64,000 bases of DNA from Calliopsis andreniformis (GCF_051401765.1 NC_135071.1:14796961-14860960), one strand, 5' to 3'. Positions 48,553 through 59,658 are shown, numbered from the stretch's first letter. The notes: generated from the sequence alone by a model not told the origin. Numbers and translations are program-made.

Positions 48553-50020
48553 TCTTTGCCAGTATTCCATCTTCAAAAAACCCTTTCCTGCGACAAGGTT
48601 CACTCAGGCCAAGCACGTACGCGAATAGTTGCCCCAGCATAAGTCCTGAATCGACTGTCCAAGACCTCGTGACTGCGTTCTCGCAATGGTTTTCCCTGGC
48701 CCGCGAAAATTGCGCCTCGCTTTATTCGAGGAATCGCCGTGCAGTTGGAGCCCATGAGCGAGGGCAGTGATGTTGCAAAAAGAACGGCTAATTGGGCGGC
48801 GGCCAACGATGACATTCCGTCGAAAGCGAGACGCTTCGTCTCTTGGACCCTTCCTTCGACCGAATCGAGCTGGTTATCGGTCCCCTCTAGCCGCATATAG
48901 AATTCCCCCCATGTTCTGTCGTAACGTCTTCCTCGCGGGCTATTATTCTGGGATTAGCCATTGCGCGGTTTGGCAGCCGCGGAACTATTTAGAATCCGTT
49001 GTTAAAATTGAAATTCATGCATCGATCAGCTGACAGGGAAAGGGGGCACTTTATTACTGGGCCTTGCGTCATTGGGAGCATTCGGTGCGCATTACGTGAT
49101 ACACGGTACACCTACGTGATCCTGCCGAGGTAAATCAGTTCGCAAACAAAAGAAGGTAGCGAACCCCTTCCGCTTCCCTTAATAACGTTTATCGATCACT
49201 GAAGCACTTGTTTGTGCTTATTGATAGCTGCCAGGTGTTTACTTTATTAGTGGCGATTCTGGTTAAAGTTAGTCAATCCCAAGGATGATAGTAGGTAGTA
49301 AGGTTAATGATGTTCGATTGTGAAGGATTGACGTTTGATGTTATGTAAGGAATATTAATGTATGAAATACGGTAGTTTTTGTGTCATGTTCCGTAAATTA
49401 TGTTTTGCTAAATATGGAACGTAAGAATTTTAAAGCGCAGTATTTCGTTTTTGAAATCTTAATTGGGGCATAAACTTGTCTGTTTTGAAACTGTGGCTGC
49501 TGTACTTTAATGGGGTGAGTCATAAGTTTCTGCCCAGTTTGCATCATCTGATTTTATTGGCCGATTATTTTATTTAAGCATCGTTATTCGTCTGCTGTGC
49601 GTATGGGTTGAGACTGTGAGACCGTAGAGCATAAGTTTTTCTGTTGGAGATTGGGATAGAATTTAGGAATTTTTTCTGGTGGACAGTGTTCTAGAAACTT
49701 GGGAGGGTGTTTCAGAACTTTTGGGGATTTTTTAAAATACAAAAAGAATAAAATCCATGGACTCAGTTTGAAGGTGATGTGAGTAGAAGCAAGGCTGTAG
49801 ATGGAAGGTTAACTATTTTAAATTGAAATATTTATTTACTCAACTTCTAGTATTTTTAAAGTACTCGTGTTATTTTACATAGGTACCATAGGTGAGTAAT
49901 ACTTAAATTCAACCAAACTCACAAATCCTGATCCATAAATAAAATCTAAATTATTTTGAGTTGTAAGTACCTATATAAATTTTCTAGAGACCACTGAGCC
50001 TATACCGAGTCAACACAACA
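48553..50020. other. Non-coding stretch with a GC-rich island at 48590-49160
   Basis: Overlapping frames on both strands in the island (48600-49033) have no domain. AT-rich DNA follows. GGTGAGTCATAAGTTTCTG near 49515 may be a transposon fragment but has no partner end here. Confidence 0.45.
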
Positions 50021-50099
50021 CAGACTGGACAAGTTAAAACAGTCTACCTAAATATCTCTTCTGTGTTTAATAACACGCAAATCCAAAAAAACTAAGAAA
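50021..50099 (-). mobile_element. MITE family D, solo arm in reverse orientation
   Basis: GACAAGTTAAAACAGTCTAC, CTAAATATCTCTTCTGTG and TTTAATAACACG match the complement of the right arm of the copy at 17801. The rest of the element is absent. Confidence 0.65.
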
Positions 50100-50100
50100 A

Positions 50101-50166
50101 TCAGTAGAATAAGTCCTCAGTCAGACACAAGAAAATCAGTAGAATAAGTCTCTAGTCAGACACAAG
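50101..50166 (+). repeat. Family F half-copies in a 35-bp tandem
   Basis: CAGTAGAATAAGTCCTCAG with TCAGACAC at 50102 is repeated 35 bp later as CAGTAGAATAAGTCTCTAG with TCAGACAC. Both match the right arm of the foldbacks at 36188 and 51150. Confidence 0.7.
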
Positions 50167-50726
50167 AAAATCACTTTTTGTTTTAGTATATAAAATCACC
50201 CCTTAAAATGTTTTATCATCGACTATCAATATTGCCAAATGGAAGTACGTTGAAGACAGTAAGTGTCCTAACACTTTTATACGTGGGTGTAAACGCACGT
50301 CCATTTTCAACGCCCTCCAAAGTCCCCGCCAAAAGTTCCACGACCGATCTATCGCGTATCCGCGTGAAAGATGAAGCACGGAGAGCTCAGTGTCAAAGTC
50401 AATGGCACTTGGAGCGAGCGAGGCGTTGAATCGGGCCTCGTTAATGCATATTTACGCTCGTTTCCCGTACTCCGATAATCGCCAGCGTCCCATCCCATCG
50501 CGGCGGTCGCGCACACTTTTATTATTCCTCGGCCGCGCTCTCTTTCATTGGAGCCACGCTTGACTTTCAGTCCCCGGAGCGTCATCCGGTTTCGTCAGCG
50601 GACGGATGCGCAGCAAACAAAATATTCCACGAAACGGCTGGTGATAGCGCGTCGAGCCGCGCACGCCCTGTTAAAAGTTTCAAACAGGCCTTCCGTGGAA
50701 CCATCAAACGCCTACTAAATTGCTTC
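50167..50726. other. CpG island, non-coding
   Basis: GC-rich from about 50270 to 50700. Overlapping frames at 50208-50585 have no domain. Nothing else seen. Confidence 0.5.
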
Positions 50727-50935
50727 CCAGATAGCACACGACGTCTCGAAGACGTCTATTTTATGTCCATTTTATGCCTGAACGTCTTACATCACTTGGA
50801 CGTCTTAAAAAGGTTCAATAGCGTACGTGTTGAAGATCTGAGGAATTTACATCCATAAGACGTCTTAAAGACTTACGCTCTTGGACGTCTTGAAAATGTT
50901 TATTTTCTGGCTGAATGTTATTTCGTCCAGAAGTT
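50727..50935 (+). mobile_element. MITE family A, right end missing
   Basis: CCAGATAGCACACGACGTC opens the copy, followed by GAAGACGTCTATTTTATG and repeated GACGTCTTAAAGAC words. The right end is cut off by the TACAGGGTG element starting at 50944. Confidence 0.7.
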
Positions 50936-50943
50936 AGGACAGT

Positions 50944-51258
50944 ATACAGGGTGTTTGATAAGAAGTGTCAGAAATTCGAGGAGGTGATTCTACCTGACAA
51001 AAAAGAAGGAAAATGAAGAATAATGAAATTAAGTTTGAAGCTTCCTTTCAGAGTTACTCGTTGTTACAAAAACGTCTAAAATTTGTGTGAAATGTATCTG
51101 ACTCGAGACTCATTCTGCTGTCGGCGTTCATTAGTCAGACACAGCGAGTCAGTAGAATAAGTCTCGAGTCAGATACTTTTCTCGTGCATTTTAGGCATTT
51201 TTGTCAACAATATTAATATTAATATTTTCCTCTTATTTTGCTACGCATACACAGGATG
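50944..51258 (+). mobile_element. TACAGGGTG element containing a family F foldback
   Basis: TACAGGGTGTTTGATAAG at 50944 and ACACAGGATGAGTCA at 51250 may be the outer ends. Inside, GTATCTGACTCGAGACTC with ATTCTGCTG (51094-51120) pairs with CAGTAGAATAAGTC with TCGAGTCAGATAC (51150-51176) at 25 of 27 positions, and pairing extends outward (GTCTAAAATTTG against the complement of GCATTTTAGGC). Confidence 0.65.
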
Positions 51259-52603
51259 AGTCACGCTGTATCACCTGAATTTTCTTGCAAACCATTTGTT
51301 CCACAAAAAGGTGTTCCTAACGGAAGTTCGATATCGAGAGGAAGAAGAAGAAACTACCCTCGATACTAAGCAGCCATCATCTGAAACATTTTTTCATACA
51401 GCAAATAGCGTGCAAAAAGCTTCAAGTGATGCAGTTGCGTGACTGCCTGCAGAATCTCCCCTCACAATATCTAACACCTGTCGCCAACCACTCTCCACAG
51501 TCTCTACACTCCCCGATCTGCTCCTCGCAGGCCGCGCTACCCATCCCATAAATCCCTCGTTATTAATCGATCTCTAAAATAACTTCCAGGAACCCAGCAC
51601 AAAGACGAAAGCATTACCTCGTCGGGTCACTCGCGGTCTTGCATAACAGCCTTCCCTCCGCCGAGCAACAGCGTCCAAGGCCGCGGTTCTGCTCGCCGCG
51701 GCGCGAGCCTCCGTCTCCTTCGAATCCGCCCGAATAAATTGACCGATCCCCGCGGCGTTACTTCACACGGGCAATTACTGGGAATATTAAATCGACGCCG
51801 CGCTCGGCGAACGCCCCGCCTCGGGAGGAAGAAAGAGAGAGTGGTTCGGCGCGAACGAAGGCTCCGCGGCGCGTTCGTCTCGTCATTATTCACGACGGGA
51901 CGTTGCATAACACGGCCGTTTCTGTGAACTCCCGATGGCCAGGGCGACGCTCGTCGCACCGCCTGGCCCCAGCCTAACCTCTCCTCGCTCTCTCCGCTGC
52001 ACAGGCCTGGGGAGGCGCGCTCGCGCGACGCTCCCTCCCCCTGGACCCCGCGGCGGGCCGCCTCGTCACCGCTTTCGGTCGAGTGGCTGAATTTGTCCTG
52101 CATAGGGGGCATCGGGACATTACCCGGGTGACCTTGGCTGGTGCGGACCGCGACGCCCGACGCTGTTTGTGCAGCGCCGCTCGAGCATTGCACCTTGCTC
52201 TATCGCGCGAGCCTCTCTCTTTCGTCCTGCTCTATCGTTCTCGCGCTGTGCTTCTGTCCTCCTCTGTCTGAGGGTCTCTCGTCTCTACCAGATTCGCCGT
52301 TTCAGCGTGCAGGGCGTCTCTGTTCCACTTGGGGCCAGCTGTCTTCGCTTTCTCTTTCCTCGTCGACCGCGTCTCCTCCCACGGTCGACTCGACGCGTTT
52401 ATCGAGCAGGCGTGGGCAGCTCTCGACGCGGCCGACTCTCGATTACGGGACGATCTGAACCACGGCCGTGAGCCTCGGATCATCGGCCAGTTTCGGAGGC
52501 CTAAGCCTCGATGGGTCTGTGCTTAGGCCCTCGACCGGTTCCTATGCAGCCGTTGGCCTGGCCCACCAGCGCCGATGGGGGACCGATCGGGGGATGGGGT
52601 TTG
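51259..52603. other. Large CpG island, non-coding
   Basis: From about 51480 to 52640 the DNA is very GC- and CpG-rich and C/T-rich on the plus strand at 52200-52400. Frames up to 188 codons (51627-52193 minus) overlap three or more others and are Arg/Ser/Gly-rich, as expected from composition. TGACCTTGG at 52129 and GTTGCATAA at 51902 may form an inverted, weak version of the modules at 58-62 kb. An island of this size could be a promoter. Confidence 0.4.
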
Positions 52604-52985
52604 GGGGTTTGAGGCTCTGGGACGGAGCTTCGCGGAGGACTATGGTAATGTTCAGCGTGATGGGTTCTTATTGGGTAGACTGTATTGTTTCGATACTGGT
52701 TCATTATTTTTAATCGGTTACCTGGTTTAGGAGCATGTAACGATGGAAACTGATGGCAATTCAGGTTTCGAATCTGTATGTGCGACGATTTTAGGGGATT
52801 GAGACTTGTGGATGGAATTTCGCGAAGGACTATGGTGATGTGTTAAATAGGATGGGTTCTTATTAGGTAGACTGTATTGTTTCGATACTGGTTCATTATT
52901 TTTAATCGGTTACCTGGTTTAGGAGCATGTAGCGATGACAACTGATACGTTTCGAATTGCGTCGAGTCTGTACATATGACGAAAG
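52604..52985 (+). repeat. Tandem duplication, two units of about 190 bp
   Basis: Unit 1 (52604-52793) and unit 2 (52794-52985) share GGACTATGG, ATGGGTTCTTATT and then an almost unchanged block of about 75 bp from GTAGACTGTATTG through TTTAATCGGTTACCTGG to AGGAGCATGTA. The outer parts differ more. A local segmental duplication. Confidence 0.85.
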
Positions 52986-55002
52986 TTTGAATCCTTTCGA
53001 TTTGAATTCTTTCCATGAGTAATATATAATAAACTGAATATTTAGTACAAAGCCCCTCAATAAGAATCATCAAACCAATTCTAAGTTTCAACTAAAAGAA
53101 TTTAAAATATTGTAATCAGTGTACTTTAACTGATTGTTTCTCAAACGTATTAAATCTTAAATCAATTCACTAGCAAATTGAAATCTAAATTTCCAGCTCT
53201 GTCAAAAAGGAAAATTTCTTTAAATAAACACACAGAGGGAGTTTGGTCAAGAATATACGTAGTTACGCTTGTTCAAACGAAATGAAAAAATGTCTGTGTC
53301 AGGTGGAGATAGTATCGCGGACCATCGAGGGAAGAAAAATGTCGAATGACCATGCATCCTCGAGTCGTAGGCAGGCCTGGCAGGCCTAGACAGATCGCGA
53401 ACCTCTTAACGACAGCAGGCCAGCCTTTGGGACTCGGTGATCTCACTTTTGGGGAATGCTGTCCGGATGTTTCGCCAAAGTGCATCGTTCGTTGTCGCGA
53501 CGGCGATATCGACCTCTAGTATCTTCGCGAGCTGGCGAACGCGCTCGAAAACGAACGACACGCTCCGCGAGAAATAATTCTCTGTGTGTAGTCATCCAAA
53601 GGCTGGGAACTCAGCTCTAGAAACGCAGAAATAGAAATGGATATTCAAATCACTTGCCAGCCCTGCTTGGACAGAATTTCGTTTTTTAATTTTTGAGAAG
53701 GAAGATCGCTTGTGCTGTAATTAAAATTCTGAATTTTATGAAAATGAAGTTTGGAAATTATCTTCTCGATGAGAGAGAGTAGTTTTAGCTTAAAGTTGAT
53801 ATATTGGCGTAAAAAATTATTTTAATTAATGTATGTAGAGGTAGGTATTTTAAGTTCGAAAGCGATAGGACATTTTTCTGTACTCACTTCTTATCACCTA
53901 AATGATATTTTAAGACACTGATTCGAGTTTTAATTGGAATATAAAAATTGTCAGTGGATAATTTAAGAAGATCGTCTCCTAATTGCTGGCATAGTGGCGC
54001 ATAAATGTCTTGCAAATCTTTCTTCATGGATAATTAACTCTACCTATACTATATTTCGTAATTTCTCACGAGATTACAAAAAAAGACTGTATTATACTAA
54101 TTTCAAAAAATGAAGCTCCAAAAATTGGGTAAAGTATTACCATAAGTCCACACGAATAATTAAAAATTAATAAGCTCAAGAAATACCAAGATCTCTGCGC
54201 ATACTACAATTAATCATTCTTCATACTGCACGTAACCACAGTGACCCCGCCATATTTTATATAATTACTGACAGACTCCAAATCAGCCGAGAATTAAATT
54301 ACCGAGCGATTTCAAATTGTTTACTAAATAGCCCATTGTGTACATCCTCGAGTATGACGCAACATTGGATTCTTTTATACAGAGCTGATTTTCGCAGAAC
54401 CACTAATTAGCTTTTTCGGTGAAGATCGAGTCGAGCGACCTTCGGAGCTGAAATATTTGCCTCGAGCGTCAGTGAATGCAGTCTCGCGACGTTTCCAGGT
54501 GAGAAGAAGGTCGATCGTTCGGAACGATACGCTTTTCCTCGTATGAGGCAATCGCGCGGTCGATAAATCGAGGAAACGATAGCTGCGCGTTACTCGCGGG
54601 AACCGTGGTTCCATCGACGCTCGATCTCTCGACTTCCCGTCACAATAAACAACGCCGACAGACAGTTGCGCAACCGCTCGACAATTAATCGCGATCACGC
54701 TCGGGTTTCCGAGTTCATCTGCCGCTCCTTCGTCGTCTGATTCGATCCCATCGGCCAGCTAATTGTTTTCCGGCCTTCTCGTCGGTTAACCAACCGTTAT
54801 CACTCGACGCGGGGGGGTCTCTGCGCTGCTGGATCAAGTGCTACAACTGTCTTTGTGGAGTGGACGGACACATGTTGCGAGCTGCAGCGCGTAACATTGC
54901 AACATTTTATTTTTACTGCTTGTCGGCTGCTTGTTGTTCCGTCACTTTATATTGTTTAATCACGGTGGTGTATGAAGAGTGATAAGAGAATGTTGAACAT
55001 TT
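52986..55002. other. Non-coding stretch with islands at 53320-53560 and 54400-54850
   Basis: AT-rich DNA with two GC-richer segments. Frames (53273-53485, 54375-54698 minus) have no domain. No transposon ends found. Confidence 0.5.
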
Positions 55003-55245
55003 TTAGATTCGAAAGCTAGCAGTTTCTCAGATTTTTAAATTGCTTTTTACTTGAATTTTTAAGTACTGAAATTCTCGAGTCGTTAATATCGCTTAAACCT
55101 TTTTACTTTGGAAAATTTTTAGATTGTTAAATAGGTATTGAAATTGTCATGCTTATTAAACTTTCAAATGTTAGAATGTAGGTATAGATTTTCTGGCTTT
55201 TAAATATTGAAATTTTCAAGTCTTCAAGTATTCAAATATTGAAGT
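55003..55245. repeat. AT-rich simple block 9 (degenerate)
   Basis: Scattered TTGAAATT, TTTTAAATATTGAAATTTTC and AAGTATTCAAATATTGAA words. Weaker than the other blocks. Confidence 0.5.
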
Positions 55246-55489
55246 AAGTACACCAATGTCTAGATTAAACGAGTTTTTAGATATATGGGCTAACTGGTCC
55301 TCCATTTCTTTCACAGAGCTTTTTCTCATCTCTGCACTATAGTATGCATTCAGTGCTGGAAAGGAGTCACTTGGAAGGACATTGAGTCTGATTGCTTCTA
55401 CCATAATCTCCTCACATGCCTCAGCCTTCCTTACAAATCATACTCCAGATATCAAAGCACCTGTCTCCACTTCTACATATACACCTATA

Positions 55490-55697
55490 CAAAGTGTCCA
55501 CGCTGAAGCAGGCTACCTAAATATCTCCTTCATTCATAATGACACGAAAATCCTCCATGTCACAATTCAACTGGTTTCAAAGGAAAACTATCATAAAAGA
55601 ACAATCCTTTGTAGGATCATTTTCCTTAATTTTTAAAAATTTCCTGTCACTAAAATCAGAGGAAATATTTCGATAGCCTGCTTCATCTCGATCATCC
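55490..55697 (+). mobile_element. MITE family D copy
   Basis: Same orientation as the copy at 17801: CAAAGTGTCCACGCTGAAGC, CTACCTAAATATCTCC, AATGACACGAAAATC, and a right arm with ATAGCCTGCTTCATC. The ends are somewhat eroded. An 84-codon frame runs into it from upstream and is not a gene. Confidence 0.75.
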
Positions 55698-56894
55698 TCT
55701 ATCACCTATTCTATTTAAGAGCCGACAGTCTCCGCGATTTCAACGATTTCATCCGTCAGAGTTGTATAAACAACAGCATAAACCGCGTGTCGCGCGTTAA
55801 ACCGATCGGGGTGCGATGAACCCGCGACTGTTTTTCGCGCGACAAAAGCGCAATCCATCTTGTGTCAGAGCGTGTAATTTTAGCCAGACGCGCGCGAGCG
55901 GCCTTATGGCATCGTCCACGTTCAATTAATGCAACGAATAATCGCGGCTGATAACGGTTGAAAACATCGTTGTCGTCGCCGATACGGTTCCCAGTAAACG
56001 TTATCGGGGACACGACGTTTTTCACAGAAACCGCCGTTGCATTAGCCTGTGCAACGCTGACGCTCGATAAGTATCGCGACGCGTCTCTTATCGGCGGCTT
56101 AACTGATTTCGACGCGGAAGACAAACCCGCGGCGAGACTCGCGCGAAAAACAACCAGCCTCGGGCAGATTGCTCGAGAAAAGGAATCGGGGGGGAGATTG
56201 TGGTTGTTACGGGACGAGGTAATTCGCCAAGACAGGGGATTAGGGCTGATACGACTCGCGAAATCGTGGCAATCGTTACGATTCGTTTGAGACAATAACA
56301 GGGACGGGCGCGATGATAAGTCGTAATGGGAAGGTCAGCGTGGATGGTTCTAATTGGATGAAATGGCGTTGTTTGAGAGATGTGGAGTTTTTAGTATTCT
56401 CTTTTTTTCTTGGGATTCAATTTTTAATTATCAGGTTTAGTTGGATACTGTTTGTTTTAAAAGGAATGTAAGCTGATTTATGAATAATACTTAGGTAATG
56501 AGAATTATTTATTTATGTATTTAGGGGATGTACTTATTAGTATATAGTAGTGTGGTACGATGTTAAGAGACAGTTTGGATATGAAGTATATTATTGTATC
56601 GGTTTTATTATGTCGAGGAGTAAAATAGGTATTCTAAGTGAAGTAGTAGGGTATAGAGAAACAGAAATTATTAGTGATTATAAAAATATAGTGCTCCTTT
56701 GATATGAAGGAATTTGAAGTTTCTTGAACTGAAATTTTCGAGATCAGCTCTTGCTCATTGTATGCCACTTTGGTCTTACAAAAAATTCTGATAATAAATG
56801 ATGGGTCATAAATACGGCACTTTCACTTTAAATAAATACTTTCAATTTATAGCGAATATAATCGAGAGGATATATTGAAAAAATAGTATTTGAA
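55698..56894. other. Non-coding stretch with a CpG island at 55740-56330
   Basis: Frames of 179 codons (minus) and 110 codons (plus) face each other across the island; neither has a domain. AT-rich DNA follows. Nothing else is recognised. Confidence 0.5.
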
Positions 56895-57217
56895 TTCCAG
56901 GAGAGGTACTCTGAAAAGTATTAGGTGCAATAGTATCCAGGGAATTTCTCCTGGATCACGAATATTGTTTCCTCAATATATCCTTGTTGTTACTTTGGAA
57001 AGCATTAGGTGTAATACTATCTAAGGCACTTCTCCTGGGACACGAATAGTATGCAATGTATGTATGTATGGTTCAGAATTCAGAAGATAGTCCCTGGATC
57101 TAATCAAATCCATATAATTTCCAGGAACCATATCCTGAGCTTTGATCAGTAGCTACTATTCATGTTCCATTAGAAGTTCTTTGGAACGCATTCCAGGGGA
57201 CTTCTCATGGGACATAC
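56895..57217 (+). repeat. Array of three short hairpin elements, family H
   Basis: Copies at 56895-56960, 56990-57044 and 57163-57217. Each has arms of the type CAGGAGAAGT-CTCTGGAA and TTCCAGGG-ACTTCTCCTGG around a variable loop, ending in GGGACACGAATA or GGGACATA. The first two share the loop AAGTATTAGGTG/AAGCATTAGGTG and lie 84 bp apart, indicating tandem duplication. Confidence 0.65.
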
Positions 57218-58270
57218 CTTATAGTACATATTTTTTGTTATGGGTGAGCTTGTTGCGCATTAAGTGCAACGAATTACGAGCTTATGACGCGTAGGTATAC
57301 ATACACTGTGTCTTTTATTTCAGTGATGAATAAGTTTCTTTCATAAGAGGATGCATATCTACAGTGACTCACAAATTCATTCAGGAAAGATGTTCTTGCT
57401 CCTAACATCAATATCGATTACTACAATGATGTTATCAACAATTTAAGTAACCATTATCTACTATTATGATACTACTAACATCAGTAACTATAATTACCAT
57501 AATATGACCAACCACTCAAGTACACAGATATGTACCCAGTCTCTCCAAATTATTGATATCACCCACAGAGGTTTATGAATTAATTTACACTTAAGTTATT
57601 TTACCTAACATCAATATCTATACCTACAATCCCACTAATGTGACCAACAACTCAAGCACCCAGCTACCCATTCCCCCAGAACGATTAACACCAGCCCTCT
57701 GTAAAACCTCCCAGACCAGTTCACCCCGTGGACCCAAACCATCACGAATCTCTCATCGGTCCGGAAGGCGTCGTAGAAGGCTGGGCCTCGGAGCCAGTGC
57801 CCGTCGCGATTTACCACGAACCTCGAGCCCCGTCCTTCTCGGCGAGCTTTGAACCGAGGGCCCGTAACCTCGCGTAGCCGCGGTCGTTCTCTCCTCTGGT
57901 CGCGCCTTTCGGCCTCTCTGCCACCCCGCCGAACCCCTTTCGCGGCAGCCAGCTCGCGCTGGTAGCGTCGCTGGAGCCAGGGACCTCGTAACGTCTCTCT
58001 TCGTCTCCCTTCGGGGCGAAATGACGGGGCTCGGGCAGGGGCGCAGGGGTGGTGGAAGGGGTAGGCTGCAGCGGGCGCGAGGATCGCGCGTATTTATAAA
58101 TATGCGCGCGCGCGCCGGTTCATGCCCCGCGTCGGACCTTCGCGAAAGAAGGGAGGCCACACGGGCGACGTGCGCTGCGCTGGAAGACGAGGAGCGGGCA
58201 GACAGACAGGCGCAGGATGAAAAGGAGGCGCGAGCCGCCTCGATCCAGACTTATTCCAGGCTCACAGATG
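57218..58270. other. Non-coding stretch leading into a CpG island
   Basis: AT-rich to about 57690, then strongly GC-rich. ATTTATAAATATGCGCG followed by a short CG run lies at 58091-58114 (TATA-like core TATAAATA next to a Z-DNA-prone run). Frames of 135 and 186 codons on opposite strands reflect high GC. Confidence 0.45.
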
Positions 58271-58540
58271 CAAGGTCAGCCGGCCACCGCACCAGCGCAG
58301 TGGTACTAACCTCGCGTCCGCTGCCTTCGCTGCCTCCGCTGGCCCCCCGCCTCCATCCTCGACCCTTCCACGTCTCTTCGTCAACAGAAACGGCATTCTC
58401 CTCCGCCACCGTGCCCCCCCATCAAGCCGTCAACCTTTTTACTTGCCGAGGCACCGATCTTTTTTCACTGCCCTTCCTGTTTATCGTTCTTGCGCCACTG
58501 CGCGCACTCGCGACGCCCTGTTACGCGATTATGCAATCGG
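58271..58540 (+). promoter_or_regulatory. Two-part module, copy 1
   Basis: Box 1 at 58271-58289 reads CAAGGTCAGCCGGCCACCG. TACTAAC follows at 58304-58310, then a pyrimidine-rich stretch (58320-58490), and box 2 CGATTATGCAA at 58526-58536. CAAGGTCA is the core of monomeric nuclear-receptor sites (FTZ-F1/ERR type), and GATTATGCAATC resembles a C/EBP- or POU-type palindrome. A perfect hairpin (CCTCGCA-GCGA-TGCGAGG, GNRA-type loop) lies just after, at 58590-58607. The 186-codon frame through it is not shared with the other copies. Confidence 0.5.
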
Positions 58541-58750
58541 GTTACTCTAGCAAGACGCGGGCAAAGAGATCTTGCGGATAGATCGGGGGCCTCGCAGCGA
58601 TGCGAGGGACGTTGATCTGCCTTCTTCAGGAGAGAGGGGAGGACTGTGGGGCGAGGGAAGGGGTGGGGGGTGAAATGTGTGGGTGTAGAGGTGTATTCTT
58701 TTATTTGTTTGTTTATTTATTATAGGGGTAAGACTCATTAGTGAGCAAAT

Positions 58751-58850
58751 ATACAGGGTAGGTGGAAAATCGTAGTATAACTGCTAGAGGATAATTCTAG
58801 ATGCAAAAATAAGGAAATAATTTGGTATTCGTTTTCTTAACAGCTTATAA
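58751..58850 (+). mobile_element. TACAGGGTA-type MITE end, family G
   Basis: ATACAGGGTAGGTGGAAAAT, CGTAGTATAACTGCTAG and AGGATAATTCTA match 34664-34760. The right end was not found. It lies between modules 1 and 2. Confidence 0.6.
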
Positions 58851-58912
58851 TTTTGCGAGACGTTATATTACTGTGTTTTTATGTTCATAATGTATATTGC
58901 TTAAAAGAGGGT

Positions 58913-59306
58913 GAAGTCTTGTTCAGATTAGTCAAGTTACTGGAATCCAAGCAACTTGACCAACGTGAACCTGTTATTTTACTGGACTTCAAACATCCCT
59001 TCAAGTATCTATTTCGTCTAGGCATGATCAGATCAGTCAAGCTACTCGAATCCAAATGGCTTGAATTCAACTATCTCGACTAATCTGAAGGCTTGAAACT
59101 TGGTTCAGATTAGTCAAGTTACTTGAATTCAAGTGGTTTAAATGCAAATAATTTAGGGTTATTGAACCAACGTGAATTTAGGTGACTCGAGACACTTGAA
59201 GTTTCCATTTTGTCCAGGCACGTTCGCACGAATTTTTACTCGAATTAAAAAACCTCGAAAAATGTACTTGAACCCAAGTAAATTGACTAATCCGAAGAAG
59301 GTTTAA
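58913..59306 (+). mobile_element. Two tandem MITE family C copies
   Basis: The first copy runs from GAAGTCTTGTTCAGATTAG (58913) to CTCGACTAATCTGAAGGC (about 59085); the second from TTGGTTCAGATTAGTC (59097) to TTGACTAATCCGAAGAAGG (about 59303). Each has the family's AAGTTACT-GAATTC-AAG arms in inverted pairs. Two short frames over the first copy are not genes. Confidence 0.75.
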
Positions 59307-59409
59307 GAGCTCGTTCTCGCTCGTCTAACTGGAACTAACTCTCGGCAACCGTCCAGAAATATCGGGCGAGCGGCTGCATCGGGCCAGGCTCGCCCCTGGC
59401 GCATATTTA

Positions 59410-59658
59410 CAAGGCCATCCGGTCACCGATCCAATGCTACTAACCCGAACCCCTGCCTTCCTTCCCTCCGGAACATCCTGTGCCGTGTTCCACGCGCTCT
59501 CGCTCTTCTTCTCTCCTCGAGACGTCGACCTTCCTCTCGTCCCCCGCTTATCTCCCCCATCGTTCGCCGTGCTCGCGCGCTCGGACGCGCTCTGCCCCTA
59601 ACCACCTACGTGCGCTCCGTGTCGGCCCTCTGCAACGAGAATGCGATTATGCAACTAG
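59410..59658 (+). promoter_or_regulatory. Two-part module, copy 2
   Basis: Box 1 at 59410-59428 reads CAAGGCCATCCGGTCACCG; TCCAATG and TACTAAC (59438-59444) follow, then a pyrimidine-rich stretch (59446-59580), CCACCTACGTG (about 59601) and box 2 CGATTATGCAACTAG at 59644-59658. A short hairpin CCTCT-TATATC-AGAGG follows at 59668-59683. Same strand and order as copy 1, with 234 bp between box starts. Confidence 0.5.

Noticed and set aside
51627..52193. 188-codon minus-strand frame in a CpG island
   Set aside because: Several overlapping frames on both strands are equally open; Arg/Ser/Gly bias follows from GC content.
55756..56295. 179-codon minus-strand frame
   Set aside because: A 110-codon frame is open on the opposite strand over the same bases; no recognisable motif in either.
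58021..58581. 186-codon plus-strand frame across module 1
   Set aside because: The frame is not kept in module copies 2 and 3, and the peptide is low in complexity.
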